The notes under the pieces were generated by a model. The model did not search any database. It was given only the letters and a program-made list of their open reading frames with translations, and was not told where the DNA came from. The position numbers were made by a program, and so were the translations under genes. A stretch of DNA of 64,000 bases from assembly GCF_007753095.1 (NCBI RefSeq), contig NZ_CP036348.1:5867411-5931410 (forward strand), in the 5' to 3' direction. The stretch comes from Rosistilla carotiformis. GTDB lineage: Bacteria > Planctomycetota > Planctomycetia > Pirellulales > Pirellulaceae. Below, piece by piece: positions 30,425 through 40,641 of the stretch (the first letter of the stretch is position 1; each line of letters opens with the position of its first letter).

Positions 30425-32593
30425 TCAGTTCGCATCGCTTGGCGGTTCTGGATCATTGCTCGGTTGTTCCGCCTCGATGAAGTCGGAGAGCAGTTGATCG
30501 ACTTCTCTTCGCATCCGAGCTGCGACAGGCGATCCATCGAGCGATCCCAGATCGGCCTGTGTTAATTCGACAAGCGGCTGAAAAAATCGCTGATGAAACA
30601 GCTCGACCGTCGTTTCAACAAAACCCTCTTCGCTGCCGATCGGAACCACCAATTCCAAATGCCTCGATCGATCGTTGCGGAACATTTCGATCAATAGCTG
30701 TTGGTCCTGAAACGGGCGAACAATGATTTCGCAACCGCGAGGATCTTCAAAAAATCGACTCGATGACGCCAATGTCTCGGCGACTTTTTGTGCCAAGTCG
30801 GAACCCTGGTGGCTCAGTCGAATGGGGATCTGGATATCTAACAATCGGAACGCTTGCGGGAAATCGCGCATCGCGGTGCTCCAGTACCCAATCGCTTCGT
30901 CGGGTTGATCCAGCCGCCAGGCAGCTTGTCCTGCGATCGCAGCGACGAAGCCACGGAAGACCTTTTCGGCGCGCGGCGGTAATTTTTCGAGCGCAGCGGT
31001 TGCCAGTCGCAACGCCTCGGCATCGTCGTGCTTCCGCATCCGGATCCCCGATCGGATCGCTTGCTGATAGGGCGCTACCCAATCCGGTTTCTCGCCCTTT
31101 CCGGCGGCGGAGAGGGCGACTTCCAAAACGCCCAGCGGAATCAGATCCAACAGCATGAATTGGTGCCACGACAGGATCTGCGATTCGATACCGATACCGC
31201 CCGCCCGGTGCGGACGGACCAGATCGACGGTCAACGAGTGGATCAGTTCGCTTGTGAACTTCTGCTTTGTCTGCCACAGCGCCGTTTGCAGGCCGGCCAG
31301 TTGAGCGAGTGCGGCCCCCGACGGCACCGCGCCGATCGACAACTGCTCCTGCAATTCCTCGCGCGCATATTTTTGAATCGTCCAGAGGACCAAGCCGTCC
31401 GAAATCCGTAGCTCGCGTTCGTTAATGGAGGTCGAACCGGCGCGATCGGGCGATCCGGTGGCACGACGCGCGAACCGCAACGCCAAGTCCGCTTCGTTGT
31501 ACGCGAGCAGGACCGACGCGATCGCCAAGTTGGTATTCGCCTCGTCGTTATGAAGCGTATAGGGCTCGCGCTGGCCGCGATCGATCTGCGCTTGCTTGAG
31601 GGCGTCGAGCGCTTCGGGAAAACGTCCCTGCTGAACCAGCAATGCCGCCAAGGGAACGTAGGGTGTCGTGCTGGCTGAGTCATCGGTCGCCGCGGCCGCC
31701 GCCAAAAACGCTTGCTCCGCTTCAGCAAAACTCGCGTTGGAGATGGCCGCCAAGCCGAGGTTGTATTGCAGCACGCGGCGTTCGGGGAACCGTTGGCACA
31801 TCGCTCGCGCCGCCTCCAGGCTCGACTCACGTCGCTTCAGCTTGTCTTCGATGACCATCACGGAATTGTCGGCCTCGAGGTCGAACGTCCCCATTCCTCG
31901 ATACTTGGCGATCTCCGCACGGGCCTTGTCGAAGCGTTCCAGCTTGATCAACGCAAAGTCTTTCATCCAAGGGACCGGCGCATAGATTTGTTCGATCCGC
32001 TCCGCCGCCGCGATGACTTCTTCGGACCGGTCCAACGAAAACAGGATGTGCCACTCGGTCGCGAGAATCCAGATGTACCACTCCTGCCCGATTGGATCGC
32101 GTGGGTTGCGTCGCCCTATCGCCTCGGCTTGAGCACGCGCTCGGCGGATCGAATGGAGCGCGTAGGCAAAATCGTTTTCGGCGTAGGCTTCCACGTGAGC
32201 CATCGCGTACAGACCGACAAGCGAATCGGGATTCTCTTGGAGAACCTGATCGGCCAGTTTTCGAGCCAACGCGAAGTTCTCGTCGTGGGCTGCGTCAAAG
32301 AGATCCTTTTCGATTTGCGATGCCCCCGCCAGGATTGTCTCATTGGTTGCCTTTTCGAAAACCGCGGTCCTTCGCTCCCAGTACTCGTCGAATGCCGGTT
32401 GGTCGTCGACCAACGGTTCGCTCGTCAGCGGAATGATTTCCGGGAATCCTTCTCCGACATGTTCAAAAGGAGCGGGCGGATAGATGTCGATTTCGCTGTC
32501 GCAGCCCACAACGAAACAGGCGACTAACAAAAGCCACCCATCCGTAATCAGACGCGTCGCGAACGTCGAAGGGGTTTTCTTAGTACGGTTCAT
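30425..32593 (-). CDS. TPR-repeat lipoprotein
   Basis: This 722-residue protein has a lipoprotein signal (TDGWLLLVACFVVGC, lipobox Cys31) and then helical repeats throughout, for example ALARKLADQVLQENPDSLVG, NLGLAAISNASFAEAEQAFL and LLVQQGRFPEALDALKQAQI, consistent with TPRs. It is likely anchored in an envelope membrane. The ATG overlaps the stop of the MoxR gene as ATGA (32590-32593), so translation is coupled. Its ATG is preferred over an upstream in-frame start at 32611 because of that overlap and the signal. A role in presenting substrates to the MoxR/DUF58 apparatus is inference from the gene order. Confidence 0.85.
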   Translation of the reverse strand: MNRTKKTPSTFATRLITDGWLLLVACFVVGCDSEIDIYPPAPFEHVGEGFPEIIPLTSEPLVDDQPAFDEYWERRTAVFEKATNETILAGASQIEKDLFDAAHDENFALARKLADQVLQENPDSLVGLYAMAHVEAYAENDFAYALHSIRRARAQAEAIGRRNPRDPIGQEWYIWILATEWHILFSLDRSEEVIAAAERIEQIYAPVPWMKDFALIKLERFDKARAEIAKYRGMGTFDLEADNSVMVIEDKLKRRESSLEAARAMCQRFPERRVLQYNLGLAAISNASFAEAEQAFLAAAAATDDSASTTPYVPLAALLVQQGRFPEALDALKQAQIDRGQREPYTLHNDEANTNLAIASVLLAYNEADLALRFARRATGSPDRAGSTSINERELRISDGLVLWTIQKYAREELQEQLSIGAVPSGAALAQLAGLQTALWQTKQKFTSELIHSLTVDLVRPHRAGGIGIESQILSWHQFMLLDLIPLGVLEVALSAAGKGEKPDWVAPYQQAIRSGIRMRKHDDAEALRLATAALEKLPPRAEKVFRGFVAAIAGQAAWRLDQPDEAIGYWSTAMRDFPQAFRLLDIQIPIRLSHQGSDLAQKVAETLASSSRFFEDPRGCEIIVRPFQDQQLLIEMFRNDRSRHLELVVPIGSEEGFVETTVELFHQRFFQPLVELTQADLGSLDGSPVAARMRREVDQLLSDFIEAEQPSNDPEPPSDAN

Positions 32594-33606
32594 CGGATCG
32601 ACTTGCGGCACAACGATTCGATCACGGGTAACATCACTTGTTCGACAACCAGATCGCCACTGGAGATGCCCGGCTGCAGTTCCAAGCGATGGCTGAAGAT
32701 CGGAAACGCCAGCGATTTGATGTCATCGGGGGATACGAAGTCGCGACCGTGCATCATCGCCCGCGCCTGAAGTGCAGGAATCGTCACGACCAATGCCCGC
32801 GTCGAGATCCCCTGAGCGACGCGTGGTTCGCTGCGCAAGCGGCCGGCAATTTCGACCAACGCTTCGGTGATCGACCGGTCGATCTTAACCTCCCGCTGAA
32901 TGACCTGCCGCGCCTGGGCAATCGTTTCGGGACGGATCTCTCGCGAGGGCGCATCGATCAGTTCCGCCGTAACAAACGAATCGAAACGACAGTGCGGGTA
33001 CTTCATCGCTAACACTTCCAATTCGTGCTCCCGCGATAGGAACGTCATCCGAACCTTGAATAAGAAGCGATCGAGCTGGGCTTTGGGAAGCGGATAGGTG
33101 CCAGCTTGGTCCAGTGGATTTTGCGTCGCGATCACCAAGAACGTCTCTTCCAGCGGATGGGTCACGTTGTCGACGGTGACCTGTTTCTCTGCCATCGCTT
33201 CCAACATCGACGCCTGCACCTTGGGGCTGGTGCGATTGATCTCATCGGCCAAGACGACGTTGGCAAAGACGGGGCCGGGATGATAGGTCAACTGGTTTTG
33301 ATTGGGATCGAAGACCGTCGTGCCGGTCACGTCCGAAGGCAACAGGTCGGGGGTGAATTGAATCCGGCGGAACGCCGCGAAGCGTGGATCGGCATCGGAG
33401 GGACGATGGATGCAATTCCCAAGCGCTTTGGCCAACGTCGTCTTTCCCGATCCGGGATGGTCTTCCAGCAGCACATGCCCGTCGGCGAACAATGCGATCA
33501 GAATCAGATCGATCACATCGGAACGCCCCTGCACCTCCGCTTCACAGGATGCCTTGAGCGATCGATAGATTTGGGAGACATCCGAAAGGGTTGTGACCGT
33601 TTGCAC
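32590..33606 (-). CDS. MoxR-family AAA+ ATPase
   Basis: This 338-residue protein has Walker A HPGSGKTTLAKALG, Walker B VVLADEINRTSPKVQASMLE, sensor 1 LVIATQNPLDQAGTYPLPKA and the C-terminal lid with ISTRALVVTIPALQARAMMH. These are MoxR signatures; the ATPases act as chaperones that assemble or mature protein complexes, usually with DUF58 and VWA partners. The start is a GTG at 33606 with no clear ribosome-binding site. It leads a unit with the TPR lipoprotein and is divergent, across a 272-bp gap, from the DUF58/transglutaminase unit. Confidence 0.94.
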   Translation of the reverse strand: MQTVTTLSDVSQIYRSLKASCEAEVQGRSDVIDLILIALFADGHVLLEDHPGSGKTTLAKALGNCIHRPSDADPRFAAFRRIQFTPDLLPSDVTGTTVFDPNQNQLTYHPGPVFANVVLADEINRTSPKVQASMLEAMAEKQVTVDNVTHPLEETFLVIATQNPLDQAGTYPLPKAQLDRFLFKVRMTFLSREHELEVLAMKYPHCRFDSFVTAELIDAPSREIRPETIAQARQVIQREVKIDRSITEALVEIAGRLRSEPRVAQGISTRALVVTIPALQARAMMHGRDFVSPDDIKSLAFPIFSHRLELQPGISSGDLVVEQVMLPVIESLCRKSIR

Positions 33607-33878
33607 TGTGCCAAGCTCGCGTAAGAACGGGATGACGGGTTGCTACTTGCCGACAGCTACCGCAACGCCTCGGAACGCTAGAGAAGGCAAACGAGCCAAC
33701 CCCGATGCAGACCTTGCAGGAAACTAAAAAATAGCTGAAAGAAGTAGTGAAAGCATCCCTGCGGTTGACCATTATTTCGGTATCTTAATCGAGTTGCCCT
33801 ATAAAACGTGGGTTGGCCGCCATTCGCCCCGCGGTCGACCGAACTCCAATTCCCTTCGAGGCCGCTGCGAGGATGCGT

Positions 33879-35144
33879 ATGTTCGATACGATGAAACGCT
33901 CTCTTCGGGCGATCATGGATTGGATCCCGCTGACCGCACGCGGGGCGGTCTTGATTCCAGTGGCCGGATTCGCGCTGCGGTATCTGGCGCTACAGGAGCA
34001 TGATCGTTTGCTGTTGGCCGCTTGTGTGGGCGGGTTGTTTGTGATCGCGGTGATGGCGTTGGCGGTCTTGGCGATCGGGTTGTGGCTGCAATTTCGCAAG
34101 CTGCCGGTTCCCGATCGGATCGACGCGATGGAGTCAGTCCAGTGCGAGACTGGATTGACGCTGCCGTTGCTCGCGTCGATTCCTTGTGTCGCCGTGGGGA
34201 TCCGTTGGGTGAATTGCGACGGCGTGCAGGTCGCTTTATCGCGCGGCCGCGATGGTTGTCACGAAACCCTCCTTGCCAGCCAGCGGATGCAGCGCAGCGA
34301 AATCGTGCGGCAGTTTGAAGTTAGTGATGTATTTGGGCTGAGCCGTGTGAAGTTTTGCAAGACCTTTGCACAAGCCGTCCGTGTCGAACCGCTGCCGGCC
34401 GCCGGATGCAGCATCACTCAGATTCGTCGCGACCAACAGGGAGACGACTTGGTTCATCCCAATGGCAAACCGCATGGCGACCTGATCGAAATGCGACACT
34501 ATCGGCCGGGCGATCCCTTGAAATTAGTGCTCTGGAAGCATTACGCGCGAACGCGGCAACTGTTGGTTCGGCAGCCGGAGAATTCAATCGCCAGCATGTC
34601 GCAAACCATCGCATGCTTCGTAGCGGGGCCTGGTGACCAAGCGTCGGCTGGTGTCGCCCGAACGATTGTGACCGAACTGAAGCAGGCCGGCGAAGAGATC
34701 TTGTTTCAAGCCGATGGCTCAGCGGCGGCAACCGATAGTTCGGCCGAAGCGATCGAGCAGATCATCCTGTCGGCGGACGCACGGGAAAGTGGAGGTGGGA
34801 TTGTCGCGGGGATCGGATCGACGCTCGAAGACCATGTGATCAAGCATTGCGTCGCGTTTGTTCCGAGCCAACCGGGAGCTTGGATCGATCGGGTCATCGC
34901 GGGACAGGCTGCATCGCAACTGCAGATCGATGCGATCATCGGCGTCGACGAACCCGCAACGCCGCGACGCCATCGGTTCTTTCCCGCCTGGGCGTTCCAT
35001 CGCGATCCGGGGGACGTGGTTCAATTGCAGCAAGTGCAGGCCGTAGTCGACCGGTTGTCGGCTGCGGGGATCTCGACACGGATCATCCATCGACGCTCGG
35101 GACAAGCTTGGTCGACCGCAGGATATCGAGGGCAGGTCGCATGA
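33879..35144 (+). CDS. DUF58 protein, MoxR partner
   Basis: This ~421-residue protein has two N-terminal hydrophobic segments (GAVLIPVAGFALRYLAL and LLLAACVGGLFVIAVMALAV), a beta-sandwich region, and the DUF58 signature HYRPGDPLKLVLWKHYARTR followed by QLLVRQPE. The C-terminal ~150 residues may be a degenerate VWA-like fold. The ATG at 33879 has GAGG six bases upstream; in-frame ATGs at 33873 and 33813 are alternatives. Its stop overlaps the transglutaminase start as ATGA. DUF58 proteins work with MoxR ATPases at the membrane, in line with the divergent MoxR gene. Confidence 0.88.
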   Translation: MFDTMKRSLRAIMDWIPLTARGAVLIPVAGFALRYLALQEHDRLLLAACVGGLFVIAVMALAVLAIGLWLQFRKLPVPDRIDAMESVQCETGLTLPLLASIPCVAVGIRWVNCDGVQVALSRGRDGCHETLLASQRMQRSEIVRQFEVSDVFGLSRVKFCKTFAQAVRVEPLPAAGCSITQIRRDQQGDDLVHPNGKPHGDLIEMRHYRPGDPLKLVLWKHYARTRQLLVRQPENSIASMSQTIACFVAGPGDQASAGVARTIVTELKQAGEEILFQADGSAAATDSSAEAIEQIILSADARESGGGIVAGIGSTLEDHVIKHCVAFVPSQPGAWIDRVIAGQAASQLQIDAIIGVDEPATPRRHRFFPAWAFHRDPGDVVQLQQVQAVVDRLSAAGISTRIIHRRSGQAWSTAGYRGQVA

Positions 35145-37510
35145 GTCATGTAGAGGCCCCACCGAATCAAGCTGCCGCTGGCGTCCAGTTAGGACAGCCT
35201 GAAACGCGACTGCAGGCGATCCTGTTGACCGTCGGGTATGCCTTGTCAGCGATGTTTCTCAGCTCCGCAGTCGCCAGTCCCGCCGCGGTGTTCGCCGCTG
35301 GAATGGGTGCGGTAGCGGGTGTCTGGCTGTACCGTTGGCATGCCAGTCAATCGCTACGCAATGTTGTACCGGCGTCGATCGGCTTGGCGTTGATCGCAGT
35401 CGGGCTGGTAGGGCCGGCACTGCTGGGCCGTTGGGGGTTGGTGCCGACTTTGATTGGCATTCCGGCGACGTTGATCGCGATACAAGGGATGACGCTGGCG
35501 ATGTTGGCGGTGGGCGTCGTGCTGTTGGTTCGATCGATCAGCCAGAGTGCCCGCCTGTTTTCGATACTCGACGCAGTGGTCATGATCGCGGCGATCTGTC
35601 TCCGGTTCGCCGCGCACCGCAACTATCACTGGGGGAATCCGCGGTTCTTCGCCGACTGGGCCGGGATCGAGGGCTACGAGCTTCCGACGCTGTTCGCCTT
35701 GCTAGGCTTGGCCGCGCTGACGACCGGGCTGATCGCCAGCATGCGGCGGACCACCGCGCGGCATGCCGCGACGTCGGTGCTGACGCTTTTAACACTGTTT
35801 GTTCTGCTGATGTGGATTGGCGGTCGATTCTTGCGGAACCCAACGCCCGATTTCATCGAGCCTCCGGGAGGCTTGCGTTCCATCGCCGCATACGATGGCA
35901 GTGGAGACGCGAACGATGCCGGCGACTCGGGAGCCGACGGTGGTGGTGGTGGAGCGGGAACCGGCAGCTCGGGAGCGGCGGGGGCCACAAGTTCCGGCGG
36001 TTCGAGCTCCCAGGGGGGCGGCGTTTCGGGAGGCGGAGCCTCTTCGGCGTCGCGAGGAGCGGTCGATGACGATCCGTTTCCTTCGGCCTCTTCCCAACAG
36101 ATCACTCCTCAACCAACCGCCTTGGTCTTATTGGAAGACGACTTTCAGCCCTATGAGAAGTTCTGGTATTTTCGGCAGACGGCCATCAGCCTCTTCAACG
36201 GCAAGCGTTTGGTGGTGGCGGCCGACGAGCGGTTCGACACCGACATTCCCAGCGGCTTTTCCAACGACGAGGTTTTCATCCAAGAGATCCCACGGCCTGA
36301 GGACATGCATCGCATCGTGCCGATGGTTGTCAATCTGATCGCGGAGCAGCCGCGGCCGTTTGGTTTGCCGAGCATGATTTCGTTTGCTCCGCTGCCGAAT
36401 CCCGCCCCCCAGTACTTTCGTCAGTCCTACCGCGCGACCAGTTGTGCGTTGATCGATCCGGTCGTCGACGAGGAGGTCTTCGATTTATACGCCAACCTGT
36501 TTTACTGCGATGCCGGCGACTCCGAATGGGACGACGCCGTGTGGGCTCACTACACCAAGGCTCCCGACGATCCTCGCTTCAAAGCGTTGGCCGAAGAGAT
36601 CGTCCAAAAGCAAACGACAGCCGACTTGGAAGACGACCTGGAAAACTCCGCGATGATCAAGGCACTGTCGATTCAGCGTTGGCTGGAGAAGAACACAACG
36701 TATTCGCACGACCCGAAATTCGACGACCCTCACAACAATCCGGCCGAGCAGTTTCTTTTCGGTGCCCGTCACGGTTATTGCGTTCACATCGCCCACGCGA
36801 GCGTCTATCTCATGCGTTCGCTGGGCATTCCCGCGCGGATCAGCGGCGGTTACATGGTCCCCACCGAACGTAGCGGCAAGTCGTCATCGATCTTGATTCA
36901 ATCGACCGATGCGCACGCTTGGGCAGAGATTTATCTGGAGGCCGTCGGTTGGGTGATTATCGATGCGATGCCCGAACAGATCGACGAATCGACGCAGGCA
37001 CCCTCAGAACCAGATAAAACGGTCAGCCAATTCCTGGCCGACAAGGCGCGGAAGAAGGATCAGCACAAAAAGCACATCCAAGAAACGTCCAAGCCTTCGC
37101 GCGGCTTTCCGTTGCGGATGATCCATCTTCCCTGGGCGTTGGTGGCCGCAATTGTATTGCTCTACTTCGCCAAGGCGTGGATCCTCCTGTCGCCTCGGTT
37201 CGCCCCGGACCAGGAACTGATCCGCGTCACCCAGCGCGCGACGATCTTGCAGTTGGCCGAAACGGGCATGCAGCGAGAGTATGGCGAAACGCGAACGGAG
37301 TTTGCCGCGAGGGTAACCACAATTTATCCGGAATTCGCCAAGCTGACCGAGTTTCATCTTCGGCAGCACTACGGCCGCGGCGACCAGCTGCCGCGGCAGA
37401 CCTGTTTGGAAGTACAAAGACGAACCAACCGCCGCATCCGTCAGGCCAACGGTTTGACACGGTGGATCCTCGGTCGCCTGGATCCCCGTTTCTGGACGCT
37501 CGTCCGCTAG
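35141..37510 (+). CDS. Membrane transglutaminase-like protease/ligase (with DUF4129-like end)
   Basis: This 789-residue protein has about six N-terminal membrane helices (residues 25-235), a low-complexity Gly/Ser/Ala/Asp linker (about 255-310), and a transglutaminase-like domain (about 495-620) with the Cys-His-Asp triad in ARHGYCVHIAHASV, STDAHAWAEIYLE and VGWVIIDAMPE. One more helix (MIHLPWALVAAIVLLYFAKA) precedes a C-terminal DUF4129-like region. The ATG overlaps the DUF58 stop (ATGA, 35141-35144); the longer open frame from 34847 lies within that gene. MoxR-DUF58-transglutaminase gene sets are widespread, but the substrate is not known. Confidence 0.9.
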   Translation: MSHVEAPPNQAAAGVQLGQPETRLQAILLTVGYALSAMFLSSAVASPAAVFAAGMGAVAGVWLYRWHASQSLRNVVPASIGLALIAVGLVGPALLGRWGLVPTLIGIPATLIAIQGMTLAMLAVGVVLLVRSISQSARLFSILDAVVMIAAICLRFAAHRNYHWGNPRFFADWAGIEGYELPTLFALLGLAALTTGLIASMRRTTARHAATSVLTLLTLFVLLMWIGGRFLRNPTPDFIEPPGGLRSIAAYDGSGDANDAGDSGADGGGGGAGTGSSGAAGATSSGGSSSQGGGVSGGGASSASRGAVDDDPFPSASSQQITPQPTALVLLEDDFQPYEKFWYFRQTAISLFNGKRLVVAADERFDTDIPSGFSNDEVFIQEIPRPEDMHRIVPMVVNLIAEQPRPFGLPSMISFAPLPNPAPQYFRQSYRATSCALIDPVVDEEVFDLYANLFYCDAGDSEWDDAVWAHYTKAPDDPRFKALAEEIVQKQTTADLEDDLENSAMIKALSIQRWLEKNTTYSHDPKFDDPHNNPAEQFLFGARHGYCVHIAHASVYLMRSLGIPARISGGYMVPTERSGKSSSILIQSTDAHAWAEIYLEAVGWVIIDAMPEQIDESTQAPSEPDKTVSQFLADKARKKDQHKKHIQETSKPSRGFPLRMIHLPWALVAAIVLLYFAKAWILLSPRFAPDQELIRVTQRATILQLAETGMQREYGETRTEFAARVTTIYPEFAKLTEFHLRQHYGRGDQLPRQTCLEVQRRTNRRIRQANGLTRWILGRLDPRFWTLVR

Positions 37511-37561
37511 ACGGCCCGACGCCCCGGAAGGCAAGCAGGCGGCCGTGTGGAATCCATCGGG

Positions 37562-38065
37562 TTAGCGATGGAAGCCGACTTTGGGAGTCCCTTGGTCCTG
37601 CATCTCTTCGACGACGCGGATCATCTCCAGCGCCGCTTCAGCACATTCGGATCCCTTGTTCCCCATGTTGCCGCCGGCGCGTTGGATCGCTTGGTCGACG
37701 GTGTTGCAGGTCAGCAGGCCCAGCAGGATCGGCTTGGCGGTCGCCAGACCGATATCCATCAACGCGTTGCAGACGCTGCGGTTGATGTGTTCGTCGTGTG
37801 TCGTCTCCCCTTTGATCACCGCCCCCAGGGTGATCACCGCCAGCGTCTCTTTGCGACGGGCGGCGTAGGAGGTCGGCAGCGGCAGTTCCCACGCCCCCGA
37901 GACCCAAATCACTTGGATGTCCTCTTCGGCGATCCCGGCGGCCAGCAGCGTCTCGCGGGCACCTTGCAGCAATTGACCGGTGATCGATTCGTTGTACCGC
38001 GATACCACGATGGCGATGTTGCCTTCGGGGATTGGGCCTTGCGTTCCGTTAATCTCTGTCTTCAT
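37562..38065 (-). CDS. ribH: 6,7-dimethyl-8-ribityllumazine synthase
   Basis: This 167-residue enzyme makes 6,7-dimethyl-8-ribityllumazine, the precursor of riboflavin, from 5-amino-6-ribitylaminouracil and dihydroxybutanone phosphate. Signatures are NIAIVVSRYNESITGQLLQG, VIWVSGAWELPLPTSYAARR, ITLGAVIKGETTHDEHINRS (catalytic His) and PILLGLLTCNTVDQAIQRAG. The ATG at 38065 is preceded by AAGGAAG and begins 2 bp after the rho stop; a TTG two codons earlier overlaps rho. No FMN riboswitch is seen, and expression probably follows rho. Confidence 0.96.
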   Translation of the reverse strand: MKTEINGTQGPIPEGNIAIVVSRYNESITGQLLQGARETLLAAGIAEEDIQVIWVSGAWELPLPTSYAARRKETLAVITLGAVIKGETTHDEHINRSVCNALMDIGLATAKPILLGLLTCNTVDQAIQRAGGNMGNKGSECAEAALEMIRVVEEMQDQGTPKVGFHR

Positions 38066-38067
38066 GA

Positions 38068-39564
38068 TCAATCGACTTCCTTGAGGCTGAGCAAAAACTC
38101 GGCGTTGTTTTGGGTCTTCTTGAGTTGTTTGATCAACATGTCCATCGCTTCGGGCGGATTCAATTCCGCCATCACACGCCGCAAGATGCTGATCCGACGA
38201 TGCTCTTCGTCATCCATCAGCATCTCCTCGCGACGCGTGCCGCTGCGGCCCGGATCGATCGAGGGCCAGATTCGTCGATCGACCAGATTGCGATCCAGCA
38301 CGATCTCCATGTTGCCGGTCCCTTTGAATTCTTCAAAGATCACGTCGTCCATGCGACTGCCGGTGTCGACAAGTGCGGTTGCGAGGATCGTCAGCGATCC
38401 ACCCTCTTCCAGCTTGCGAGCCGATCCGAAGAAAGCTTTGGGTTTCTGCAACGCCCCGGCGTCCAAACCACCGGAAAGCAGCTTGCCGGTGCCGCCACCC
38501 TCGGAATTGTAAGCGCGGCCTAGGCGTGTGATCGAGTCGAGGAAGATCACGACGTCGATGCCGTATTCGACCATTCGCTTCGCCTTCTCGATCACCATCT
38601 GAGCGACTTGAATGTGTCGCGCCGGTGGTTCGTCGAACGTGCTGCTGATGACTTCGCAGTGCGGGCCTTTGACCTCCCGCTCCATATCGGTGACCTCTTC
38701 GGGACGCTCGTCGACAAGCAACACGATCACGTAGGCGTCGGGATAGTTTTCCAGGACCGAGCGAGCCATCTTCTGCATCAGGACGGTCTTGCCCGCTCGC
38801 GGCGGACTGACGATCAAGCCGCGTTGGCCAAACCCGATCGGCGCCAGCAGGTCGATCACCCGAGTCGACATCTCGTGCGCATCGGTCTCCATGATGATCC
38901 GCGCGTTGGGATGCAGTGGAGTCAGGTCCTCGAACCGCGTGTTGCGTTGGCGGTCCATCGGATCGCGGCGGTTGATCGCTTCGACGCGGAGCAACGCAAA
39001 GTAGCGTTCGTTCTCTTTTGGGGGACGGATCTGTCCAGCGACCGAGCTGCCGGTTTGCAAACCGAAACGGCGGATCTGGCTGGGAGAGACATAAATGTCG
39101 TCGGGGCAGGAGATGTAATGGGCGTCGGGGCTGCGCAAGAACCCAAACCCGTCGGGCAGGATCTCCAGCGTTCCCTCGCCGTACATCAAGCCGTTGTTGG
39201 CCATCCGCCGTTTGAGCACGCTGAAGCTGAGATCTAAGCGGCTGCATTTTTCGATGTCGGTCACCCCTTCGGCCTCGGCCAAAGCGACAAGTTCCTCGCG
39301 CGACAACAACTGCAAATGCGCTAGATTCAGCGGCGCATCGTCGCTGCGTTGCTGCGGCACGCCGACCGAACCACCGGAGCGGGTCGCTTCGACCACGATC
39401 TCCTCGGGCAACGACAGTGGGTCGCGCTCGGCATCGAGCTCACGGATTCGTTGATCCACCTCCGCGTCGGGATGACGCTGTCGCGCTGCGCCACCAAAAT
39501 TTTGGTTGCGGCCGCGTTGCAGTGGTCGTGACGAAATGTGGCGGTTGGGTTTGCGAGGTTCCAT
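38068..39564 (-). CDS. rho: Transcription termination factor Rho
   Basis: This 498-residue RNA-dependent ATPase ends transcription. The N-terminal ~90 residues are an Arg/Gln/Asn-rich extension; the Rho N-terminal helix and cold-shock RNA-binding fold follow ([40 protein letters not shown]). The ATPase has Walker [16 protein letters not shown], catalytic [16 protein letters not shown]-loop region [20 protein letters not shown] and R-loop [20 protein letters not shown]. The ATG at 39564 (MEPRKPNRH) is chosen; the frame stays open to 39609. It lies between coaE (211 bp upstream) and ribH. Confidence 0.97.
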   Translation of the reverse strand: MEPRKPNRHISSRPLQRGRNQNFGGAARQRHPDAEVDQRIRELDAERDPLSLPEEIVVEATRSGGSVGVPQQRSDDAPLNLAHLQLLSREELVALAEAEGVTDIEKCSRLDLSFSVLKRRMANNGLMYGEGTLEILPDGFGFLRSPDAHYISCPDDIYVSPSQIRRFGLQTGSSVAGQIRPPKENERYFALLRVEAINRRDPMDRQRNTRFEDLTPLHPNARIIMETDAHEMSTRVIDLLAPIGFGQRGLIVSPPRAGKTVLMQKMARSVLENYPDAYVIVLLVDERPEEVTDMEREVKGPHCEVISSTFDEPPARHIQVAQMVIEKAKRMVEYGIDVVIFLDSITRLGRAYNSEGGGTGKLLSGGLDAGALQKPKAFFGSARKLEEGGSLTILATALVDTGSRMDDVIFEEFKGTGNMEIVLDRNLVDRRIWPSIDPGRSGTRREEMLMDDEEHRRISILRRVMAELNPPEAMDMLIKQLKKTQNNAEFLLSLKEVD

Positions 39565-39775
39565 GATTAGGATCGATCGATAAGGAGAGCTCACCGCACT
39601 TGCGAACAAGCGGGCAAAGAGGAAGCAGATGGGTAATCGTTATCGGCAGGAATGTTGAGTTTTGAGGATGCATCCTGCATCGACAAGCGAATCAAGGATA
39701 AGGGCTTGCTGTGTTTATCTTACACGCCAGAGCAATAATGCGCAGGGGCACGCATCGCTTCGGTGGATTTTGTTG

Positions 39776-40384
39776 TTAGTCTGTAGGGTGGGTCAGTCGC
39801 CGCCAGCCAGCAATCACTTGCTGCTTGGTCTGATGAGGGCCCCGCGAGTTGTCGATGATCCGCGTCGCGTATCGTTTCTTTTCCGCTAACGGAAGCTGTC
39901 GCGCCTCGCGCTGGCGAAGCTGTTCCGGTGTCCAAGATCGCTTGCCGATCCATTGGATGCGTTGCTCCCATGGGGAATCGACATACCAAACTTCATCGCA
40001 TTGGAAATGCCAATTCGCTTCGATCAACAGCGGTGCGTCGATCACAACGACGACCTGCTGTTTCGCGCCAAGACGTTGCAATTTCCGAGTCGCTAACTGC
40101 CCAGCGATCGGATGAAGCACGCTCTCAATATATTCTAACTGCCGTCCACTGGTAGGGTCATCCCCAAAAACTTTCGCTGCCAATTGCGATCTATCGACCG
40201 CCCCAGAGGCATTAAAAATAGAATCGCCAAAGTGTTCGCGAAGCTTAATCTTTACCCGACCCATGCGAAGCGCAGCGTGCGCCAAGCGGTCGGCGTTGAT
40301 CCATGCCGCCCCCTGTGCCGCAAGAACCCCCGCAATGGCCGACTTTCCACCCGCAGGTGGGCCTATAATTCCGATCACTATCAT
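39776..40384 (-). CDS. coaE: Dephospho-CoA kinase
   Basis: This 202-residue cytoplasmic kinase phosphorylates the 3'-OH of dephospho-CoA, the last step of CoA synthesis. It has a P-loop in IGIIGPPAGGKSAIAGVLAA, INADRLAHAALR (the catalytic Asp region), YIESVLHPI and VVVIDAPLLIEANWHFQCDE, the family motif. The length is normal. Transcription probably continues towards rho, with a 211-bp gap in which I see no gene. Confidence 0.94.
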   Translation of the reverse strand: MIVIGIIGPPAGGKSAIAGVLAAQGAAWINADRLAHAALRMGRVKIKLREHFGDSIFNASGAVDRSQLAAKVFGDDPTSGRQLEYIESVLHPIAGQLATRKLQRLGAKQQVVVVIDAPLLIEANWHFQCDEVWYVDSPWEQRIQWIGKRSWTPEQLRQREARQLPLAEKKRYATRIIDNSRGPHQTKQQVIAGWRRLTHPTD

Positions 40385-40641
40385 CTTGCATGTCGCCTGT
40401 TTTCAAGAGGCCCGTTGCGTTTGGAACGATTCGCCCCTACGGCAGACTGCGTCGCCAGGAGTAAATATTTTTCTTTCCCACCACGATCGTGCAGGACACT
40501 TACCAAGACATCGCTCCGGCCTCCGCATCCCTGGCTCCCCTGCCGGAGCCCGCCGCGATTACTGGGCTTGCTCCCATTTCGCCCGCCTTGCTACGCTTCG
40601 CCACAGGGACGTTCCCTCGCACGCCTTCGATATCAGCCATC

